NCBI GenBank assembly: GCA_945643635.1
Contig: CALZFC010000059.1
Coordinates: 357,501-421,500 of the forward strand
Reading direction: 5' to 3'
DNA length: 64,000 nucleotides
Source: Allodiplogaster sudhausi
Lineage: Eukaryota > Nematoda > Chromadorea > Rhabditida > Diplogasteridae
Position numbers and translations under genes: made by a program. Below are positions 55,501 through 64,000 of this stretch, piece after piece. The notes below the pieces were generated by a model. The model saw only the letters and a list, made by a program, of their open reading frames with translations. It was not told where the DNA came from and made no database searches. Each line of letters begins with the position of its first letter. The first letter of the stretch is position 1.

Positions 55501-58500
55501 TGGGTTGACATTCCTTGACTTTTTTCTCACTGGTTTTGATATCAAAAACGGGCCATGTACAGGGGTCATGACCAATTTTTCTTTAGAGACTTGTTCTTCC
55601 TGGGGTGTAACTGGACTCTCTGTAATGGATGTAGATTGGACTCTAGGCTTGAAATTTCTTTACTTTTTTCCTCTCTGGTTCTGATACTTAATACCAAAAA
55701 CGGGCCATGTACAGGGGTCACGAAGAATTTTTCTTTACAGACTTGTACTTCCTGGGGTATATCTGGACTCTCTGTAATGGATGTAGATTGGACTCTTGGC
55801 TTGAAATTTCTTTACTTTTTTCCTCTCTGGTTTTCATACTTGATACCAAAAACGGGCCATGTACAGGGGTCATGGCCAATTTTTCTTTAGAGACTAGTAC
55901 TTCCTGGGGTGTAACTGGACTCTCTGTAATGGATGATGACAGGACTCTTATCTTGACATTCCTTGACTTTTTTCTCACTGGTTTTGTTATAAAAAACGGG
56001 CCATGTACAGCAGTCATGACCAATTTTTCTTTAGAGACTTGTTCTTCCTGGGGTGTAACTGGACTCTCTGTAATGGATGTAGACAGGACTCTTGGCTTGA
56101 TATTCCTTGACTTTTTTTCTCACTGGTTTTGATATCGAAAACTAGCCATGTACAGGGGTCATGGCCAATTTTTCTTTAGAGACTAGTACTTCCTGGGGTG
56201 TAACTGGACTCTCTGTAATGGATGTAGATTGGACTCTAGGCTTGAAATTTGTTCACTTTTTTCTCTCTGTTTTTGATAACAAAAACGGGCCATGTACAGG
56301 GGTCATGGCCAATTTTTCTTTAGAGACTAGTACTTCCTGGGGTGTAACTGGACTCTCTGTAATGGATGTAGATTGGACTCTTTTCTTGAAATTTCTTTAC
56401 TTTTTTCCTCTCTGGTTTTGATACTTGATACCAAAAACGGGCCATGTACAGGAGTCATGGCCAATTTTTCTTTAGAGACTTTTTTTTCCTAGAGTGTAAC
56501 TGGTCTCTCTGTAATGGATGTAGACAGGACTCTTGGCTTGAAATTTCTTCACTTTTTTCTCTCTGTTTTTGATAACAAAAACGGGCCATGTACAGGGGTC
56601 ATGGCCAATTTTTCTTTAGAGACTTGTACTTCCTGGGGTATATCTGGACTCTCTGTAATGGATGTAGATTGGACTCTGGGCTTGAAATTTCTTTACTTTT
56701 TTCCTCTCTGGTTTTGATACTTGATACCAAAAACGGGCCATGTACAGGGGTCATGGCCAATTTTTCTTTAGAGACTTGTTCTTCCTGGGGTATATCTGGA
56801 CTCTCTGTAATGGATGTAGATTGGACTCTGGGCTTGAAATTTCTTTACTTTTTTCCTCTCTGGTTTTGATACTTGATACCAAAAACGGGCCATGTACAGG
56901 GGTCATGGCCAATTTTTCTTTAGAGACTTGTTCTTCCTGGGGTGTAACTGGACTCTCTGTAATGGATGTAGACAGGACTCTTGGCTTGAAATTTCTTCAC
57001 TTTTTTCTCTCTGTTTTTGATAACAAAAACGGGCCATGTACAGCTGTCATGACCAATTTTTCTTTAGAGACTTGTTCTTCCTGGGGTGTAACTGGACTCT
57101 CTGTAATGGATGTAGACAGGACTCTTGGCTTGATATTCCTTGACTTTTTTTCTCACTGGTTTTGATATCGAAAACTAGCCATGTACAGGGGTCATGGCCA
57201 ATTTTTCTTTAGAGACTAGTACTTCCTGGGGTGTAACTGGACTCTCTGTAATGGATGTAGATTGGACTCTTTTCTTGAAATTTCTTTACTTTTTTCCTCT
57301 CTGGTTTTGATACTTGATACCAAAAACGGGTAATGTACAGGAGTCATGGCCAATTTTTCTTTAGAGACTTGTTTTTCCTGGGGTGTAACTGGTCTCTCTG
57401 TAATGGATGCAGACAGGACTCTTGGCTTGATATTCCTTGACTTTTTTTCTCACTGGTTTTGATATCGAAAACTAGCCATGTACAGGGGTCATGGCCAATT
57501 TTTCTTTAGAGACTAGTACTTCCTGGGGTGTAACTGGACTCTCTGTAATGGATGTAGATTGGACTCTGGGCTTGAAATTTCTTTACTTTTTTCCTCTCTG
57601 GTTTTGATACTTGATACCAAAAACGGGCCATGTACAGGGGTCATGGCCAATTTTTCTTTAGAGACTTGTACTTCCTGGGGTATATCTGGACTCTCTGTAA
57701 TGGATGTAGATTGGACTCTGGGCTTGAAATTTCTTTACTTTTTTCCTCTCTGGTTTTGATACTTGATACCAAAAACGGGCCATGTACAGGGGTCATGGCC
57801 AATTTTTCTTTAGAGACTTGTTCTTCCTGGGGTGTAACTGGACTCTCTGTAATGGATGTAGACAGGACTCTTGGCTTGAAATTTCTTCACTTTTTTCTCT
57901 CTGTTTTTGATAACAAAAACGGGCCATGTACAGGGGTCATGGCCAATTTTTCTTTAGAGACTAGTACTTCCTGGGGTGTAACTGGACTCTCTGTAATGGA
58001 TGTTGACAGGACTCTTGGTTTGACATTCCTTGACTTTTTTCTCACTGGTTTTGATATCAAAAACGGGCCATGTACAGGGGTCATGACCAATTTTTCTTTA
58101 GAGACTTGTTCTTCCTGGGGTGTAACTGGACTCTCTGTAATGGATGTAGATTGGACGCTAGGCTTGAAATTTCTTTACTTTTTTCCTCTCTGGTTTTGAT
58201 ACTTGATACCAAAAACGGGCCATGTACAGGGGTCACGACCAATTTTTCTTTACAGATTTGTACTTAATGGGGTATATCTGGACTCTCTGTATTGGATGTA
58301 GATTGGACTCTTGGCTTGAAATTTCTTTACTTTTTTCCTCTCTGGTTTTGATACTTGATACCAAAAACGGGCCATATACAGGGGTCACGGCCAATTTTTC
58401 TTTAGAGACTTGTACTTCCTGGGGTATATCTGGACTCTCTGTAATGGATGTAGATTGGACTCTGGGCTTGCAATTTCTTTACTTTTTTCCTCTCTGGTTT

Positions 58501-60880
58501 TGATACTTGATACCAAAAACGGGCCATGTACAGGGGTCATGGCCAATTTTTCTTTAGAGACTTGTTCTTCCTGGGGTGTAACTGGACTCTCTGTAATGGA
58601 TGTAGACAGGACTCTTGGCTTGAAATTTCTTCACTTTTTTCTCTCTGTTTTTGATAACAAAAACGGGCCATGTACAGGGGTCATGGCCAATTTTTCTTTA
58701 GAGACTAGTACTTCCTGGGGTGTAACTGGACTTTCTGTAATGGATGTTGACAGGACTCTTGGGTTGACATTCCTTGACTTTTTTCTCACTGGTTTTGATA
58801 TCAAAAACGGGCCATGTACAGGGGTCATGACCAATTTTTCTTTAGAGACTTGTTCTTCCTGGGGTGTAACTGGACTCTCTGTAATGGATGTAGATTGGAC
58901 TCTAGGCTTGAAATTTCTTTACTTTTTCCCTCTCTGGTTCTGATACTTAATACCAAAAACGGGCCATGTACAGGGGTCACGAAGAATTTTTCTTTACAGA
59001 CTTGTACTTCCTGGGGTATATCTGGACTCTCTGTAATGGATGTAGATTGGACTCTTGGCTTGAAATTTCTTTACTTTTTTCCTCTCTGGTTTTCATACTT
59101 GATACCAAAAACGGGCCATGTACAGGGGTCATGGCCAATTTTTCTTTAGAGACTAGTACTTCCTGGGGTGTAACTGGACTCTCTGTAATGGATGATGACA
59201 GGACTCTTATCTTGACATTCCTTGACTTTTTTCTCACTGGTTTTGTTATAAAAAACGGGCCATGTACAGCAGTCATGACCAATTTTTCTTTAGAGACTTG
59301 TTCTTCCTGGGGTGTAACTGGACTCTCTGTAATGGATGTAGACAGGACTCTTGGCTTGATATTCCTTGACTTTTTTTCTCACTGGTTTTGATATCGAAAA
59401 CTAGCCATGTACAGGGGTCATGGCCAATTTTTCTTTAGAGACTAGTACTTCCTGGGGTGTAACTGGACTCTCTGTAATGGATGTAGATTGGACTCTAGGC
59501 TTGAAATTTGTTCACTTTTTTCTCTCTGTTTTTGATAACAAAAACGGGCCATGTACAGGGGTCATGGCCAATTTTTCTTTAGAGACTAGTACTTCCTGGG
59601 GTGTAACTGGACTTTCTGTAATGGATGTTGACAGGACTCTTGGGTTGACATTCCTTGACTTTTTTCTCACTGGTTTTGATATCAAAAACGGGCCATGTAC
59701 AGGGGTCATGACCAATTTTTCTTTAGAGACTTGTTCTTCCTGGGGTGTAACTGGACTCTCTGTAATGGATGTAGATTGGACTCTAGGCTTGAAATTTCTT
59801 TACTTTTTTCCTCTCTGGTTCTGATACTTAATACCAAAAACGGGCCATGTACAGGGGTCACGAAGAATTTTTCTTTACAGACTTGTACTTCCTGGGGTAT
59901 ATCTGGACTCTCTGTAATGGATGTAGATTGGACTCTTGGCTTGAAATTTCTTTACTTTTTTCCTCTCTGGTTTTCATACTTGATACCAAAAACGGGCCAT
60001 GTACAGGGGTCATGGCCAATTTTTCTTTAGAGACTAGTACTTCCTGGGGTGTAACTGGACTCTCTGTAATGGATGATGACAGGACTCTTATCTTGACATT
60101 CCTTGACTTTTTTCTCACTGGTTTTGTTATAAAAAACGGGCCATGTACAGCAGTCATGACCAATTTTTCTTTAGAGACTTGTTCTTCCTGGGGTGTAACT
60201 GGACTCTCTGTAATGGATGTAGACAGGACTCTTGGCTTGATATTCCTTGACTTTTTTTCTCACTGGTTTTGATATCGAAAACTAGCCATGTACAGGGGTC
60301 ATGGCCAATTTTTCTTTAGAGACTAGTACTTCCTGGGGTGTAACTGGACTCTCTGTAATGGATGTAGATTGGACTCTAGGCTTGAAATTTGTTCACTTTT
60401 TTCTCTCTGTTTTTGATAACAAAAACGGGCCATGTACAGGGGTCATGGCCAATTTTTCTTTAGAGACTAGTACTTCCTGGGGTGTAACTGGACTCTCTGT
60501 AATGGATGTAGATTGGACTCTTTTCTTGAAATTTCTTTACTTTTTTCCTCTCTGGTTTTGATACTTGATACCAAAAACGGGCCATGTACAGGAGTCATGG
60601 CCAATTTTTCTTTAGAGACTTTTTTTTCCTAGAGTGTAACTGGTCTCTCTGTAATGGATGTAGACAGGACTCTTGGCTTGAAATTTCTTCACTTTTTTCT
60701 CTCTGTTTTTGATAACAAAAACGGGCCATGTACAGGGGTCATGGCCAATTTTTCTTTAGAGACTTGTACTTCCTGGGGTATATCTGGACTCTCTGTAATG
60801 GATGTAGATTGGACTCTGGGCTTGAAATTTCTTTACTTTTTTCCTCTCTGGTTTTGATACTTGATACCAAAAACGGGCCA
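52600..60880 (+). repeat. 4140-bp higher-order repeat, two copies, with an inner 881-bp duplication
   Basis: 52600, 53490, 54082, 54826 and 56161 recur at 56740, 57630, 58222, 58966 and 60301. Inside each copy a six-monomer block is doubled with an 881 spacing (54826/55707 and 58966/59847), so the inner duplication came first. Confidence 0.9.
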
Positions 60881-63260
60881 TGTACAGGGGTCATGGCCAA
60901 TTTTTCTTTAGAGACTTGTTCTTCCTGGGGTGTAACTGGACTCTCTGTAATGGATGTAGACAGGACTCTTGGCTTGAAATTTCTTCACTTTTTTCTCTCT
61001 GTTTTTGATAACAAAAACGAGCCATGTACAGGGGTCATGGCCAATTTTTCTTTAGAGACTAGTACTTGCTGGGGTGTAACTGGACTCTCTGTAATGGATG
61101 TTGACAGGACTCTTGGTTTGACATTCCTTGACTTTTTTCTCACTGGTTTTGATATCAAAAACGGGCCATGTACAGGGGTCATGACCAATTTTTCTTTAGA
61201 GACTTGTTCTTCCTGGGGTTTAACTGGACTCTCTGTAATGGATGTAGATTGGACGCTAGGCTTGAAATTTCTTTACTTTTTTCCTCTCTGGTTTTGATAC
61301 TTGATACCAAAAACGGGCCATGTACAGGGGTCACGACCAATTTTTCTTTACAGACTTGTACTTAATGGGGTATATTTGGACTCTCTGTATTGGATGTAGA
61401 TTGGACTCTTGGCTTGAAATTTCTTTACTTTTTTCCTCTCTGGTTTTGATACTTGATACCAAAAACGGGCCATGTACAGGGGCATGGCCAATTTTTCTTT
61501 AGAGACTAGTACTTCCTGGGGTGTAACTGGACTCTCTGTAATGGATGTAGATTGGACTCTTTTCTTGAAATTTCTTTACTTTTTTCCTCTCTGGTTTTGA
61601 TACTTGATACCAAAAACGGGTAATGTACAGGAGTCATGGCCAATTTTTCTTTAGAGACTTGTTTTTCCTGGGGTGTAACTGGTCTCTCTGTAATGGATGT
61701 AGACAGGACTCTTGGCTTGATATTCCTTGACTTTTTTTCTCACTGGTTTTGATATCGAAAACTAGCCATGTACAGGGGTCATGGCCAATTTTTCTTTAGA
61801 GACTAGTACTTCCTGGGGTGTAACTGGACTCTCTGTAATGGATGTAGATTGGACTCTAGGCTTGAAATTTGTTCACTTTTTTCTCTCTGTTTTTGATAAC
61901 AAAAACGGGCCATGTACAGGGGTCATGGCCAATTTTTCTTTAGAGACTAGTACTTCCTGGGGTGTAACTGGACTCTCTGTAATGGATGTAGATTGGACTC
62001 TTTTCTTGAAATTTCTTTACTTTTTTCCTCTCTGGTTTTGATACTTGATACCAAAAACGGGCCATGTACAGGAGTCATGGCCAATTTTTCTTTAGAGACT
62101 TTTTTTTCCTAGAGTGTAACTGGTCTCTCTGTAATGGATGTAGACAGTACTCTTGGCTTGAAATTTCTTCACTTTTTTCTCTCTGTTTTTGATAACAAAA
62201 ACGGGCCATGTACAGGGGTCATGGCCAATTTTTCTTTAGAGACTTGTACTTCCTGGGGTATATCTGGACTCTCTGTAATGGATGTAGATTGGACTCTGGG
62301 CTTGAAATTTCTTTACTTTTTTCCTCTCTGGTTTTGATACTTGATACCAAAAACGGGCCATGTACAGGGGTCATGGCCAATTTTTCTTTAGAGACTTGTT
62401 CTTCCTGGGGTGTAACTGGACTCTCTGTAATGGATGTAGACAGGACTCTTGGCTTGAAATTTCTTCACTTTTTTCTCTCTGTTTTTGATAACAAAAACGA
62501 GCCATGTACAGGGGTCATGGCCAATTTTTCTTTAGAGACTAGTACTTGCTGGGGTGTAACTGGACTCTCTGTAATGGATGTTGACAGGACTCTTGGTTTG
62601 ACATTCCTTGACTTTTTTCTCACTGGTTTTGATATCAAAAACGGGCCATGTACAGGGGTCATGACCAATTTTTCTTTAGAGACTTGTTCTTCCTGGGGTT
62701 TAACTGGACTCTCTGTAATGGATGTAGATTGGACGCTAGGCTTGAAATTTCTTTACTTTTTTCCTCTCTGGTTTTGATACTTGATACCAAAAACGGGCCA
62801 TGTACAGGGGTCACGACCAATTTTTCTTTACAGACTTGTACTTAATGGGGTATATTTGGACTCTCTGTATTGGATGTAGATTGGACTCTTGGCTTGAAAT
62901 TTCTTTACTTTTTTCCTCTCTGGTTTTGATACTTGATACCAAAAACGGGCCATGTACAGGGGTCATGGCCAATTTTTCTTTAGAGACTAGTACTTCCTGG
63001 GGTGTAACTGGACTCTCTGTAATGGATGATAACAGGACTCTTATCTTGACATTCCTTGACTTTTTTCTCACTGGTTTTGATATCAAAAACGGGCCATGTA
63101 CAGCTGTCATGACCAATTTTTCTTTAGAGACTAGTACTTCCTGGGGTGTAACTGGACTCTCTGTAATGGATGTAGATTGGACTCTTTTCTTGGAATTTCT
63201 TTACTTTTTTCCTCTCTGGTTTTGATACTTGATACCAAAAACGGGTAATGTACAGGAGTC
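60301..63260 (+). repeat. 1480-bp higher-order repeat, two copies
   Basis: 60301, 60654, 60728 and 61168 recur at 61781, 62134, 62208 and 62648. The unit is ten monomers (5 x 144 + 5 x 152). Confidence 0.85.
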
Positions 63261-64000
63261 ATGGCCAATTTTTCTTTAGAGACTTGTTTTTCCTGGGGTG
63301 TAACTGGTCTCTCTGTAATGGATGTAGACAGGACTCTTGGCTTGATATTCCTTGACTTTTTTTCTCACTGGTTTTGATATCGAAAACTAGCCATGTACAG
63401 GGGTCATGGCCAATTTTTCTTTAGAGACTAGTACTTCCTGGGGTGTAACTGGACTCTCTGTAATGGATGTAGATTGGACTCTAGGCTTGAAATTTCTTCA
63501 CTTTTTTCTCTCTGTTTTTGATAACAAAAACGGGATAAAAAACAGGGGTCATGGCCAATTTTTCTTTAGAGACTAGTACTTCCTGGGGTGTAACTGGACT
63601 CTCTGTAATGGATGTAGATTGGACTCTTTTCTTGAAATTTCTTTACTTTTTTCCTCTCTGGTTTTGATACTTGATACCAAAAACGGGCCATGTACAGGAG
63701 TCATGGCCAATTTTTCTTTAGAGACTTGTTTTTCCTGGGGTGTAACTGGTCTCTCTGTAATGGATGTAGACAGGACTCTTGGCTTGAAATTTCTTCACTT
63801 TTTTCTCTCTGTTTTTGATAACAAAAACGAGCCATGTACAGGGGTCATGGCCAATTTTTCTTTAGAGACTAGTACTTGCTGGGGTGTAACTGGACTCTCT
63901 GTAATGGATGTTGACAGGACTCTTGGTTTGACATTCCTTGACTTTTTTCTCACTGGTTTTGATATCAAAAACGGGCCATGTACAGGGGTCATGACCAATT

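Larger units (their letters stand above)
24388..64000 (+). repeat. Satellite DNA array, 144/145- and 152-bp monomers, continues beyond window
   Basis: About 268 head-to-tail monomers without interruption. A constant core reads acgggccatgtacaggggtc, then a ccaatttttctttagagac block, a ggactctctgtaatggatg block and a T-rich tail. Tails define classes: gatatcaaaaa and gataacaaaaa (144 bp), gatatcgaaaactag (145 bp, extra T) and gatacttgataccaaaaa (152 bp). Spacing was counted from the atgtac word at 24409, 24561, 24705, 24849, 24993 and 25138. All monomers point the same way. A partial extra accatgtac at 24390 marks the left edge. Open frames in the array are by-products of the repeat. Confidence 0.97.

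Noticed and set aside
24388..64000. Long plus- and minus-strand frames (up to 417 codons) as repeat-containing protein genes
   Set aside because: They follow from the 144-bp monomer being a multiple of 3, occur on both strands at once, and break at every 145- or 152-bp monomer. No start context, no splice structure and no conserved non-repeat ends.
24388..64000. CENP-B box in the monomer
   Set aside because: Only the CGGG end and one A position fit (caaaaacggg). The TTCG part is missing, so the known 17-bp box is not present.
24388..64000. CRISPR array
   Set aside because: Monomers are contiguous with no unique spacers, the repeat is far too long, and the context is eukaryotic.
24388..64000. 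Each monomer as an exon because of the ttttctttag acceptor-like word
   Set aside because: No consistent donor follows at a fixed place that keeps frame, and the word is simply part of the repeat.

Overview
Eukaryotic, almost certainly animal, nuclear DNA. Genes are split into short exons by introns with GT...AG ends, and the left part carries fragments of a Rab-type GTPase, an anoctamin (TMEM16), a protein-tyrosine-phosphatase-like domain and an ABCC-type ABC transporter. The phosphatase-like fragment resembles the divergent PTP families that are numerous in nematodes, but that is too weak to fix the phylum. Nothing bacterial or viral was seen, and no tRNA, rRNA or CRISPR array.

Left part (1-24.39 kb). 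A long plus-strand gene (125-5560, 5' end outside the window) can be assembled from 14 exons in one continuous frame. It encodes acidic segments, then a charged coiled coil made from five tandemly duplicated exon-plus-intron units, then a proline-rich segment and a basic C-terminus. A minus-strand exon with Rab motifs (6209-6517), a two-exon plus-strand gene end (7079-7597) and a small two-exon minus-strand gene (8135-8442) follow. An anoctamin (8948-12273) carries a 263-bp internal tandem duplication, a tripled splice acceptor, a missing exon and a frameshift. From 12.65 to 22.6 kb the sequence is a mosaic of exon-like pieces: PTP-like exons with lesions, a tandem family of exon-intron units at 16.1-17 kb, an ABCC fragment with a frameshift, and four tandem two-exon units at 19.3-22.6 kb. 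Many introns hold long (GA)n tracts next to the donor and (CT)n tracts before the acceptor.

Right part (24.39-64.0 kb). A single uninterrupted satellite array of roughly 268 monomers fills 39.6 kb and runs off the window. Monomers come in 144/145-bp and 152-bp forms and are organised in nested higher-order repeats with periods of 593, 744, 881, 1185, 1480, about 1786, 1929, 4140 and about 5140-5280 bp. The layout resembles centromeric or pericentromeric satellite beside a decaying, duplication-rich gene region; that role is inference.

The common theme is tandem duplication at every scale: 18-31-bp units, single exons with their introns, two-exon blocks, satellite monomers and multi-kilobase higher-order repeats. 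All coordinates were worked out by hand from the sequence. Exon ends rest on GT/AG signals and frame continuity, not on transcripts.
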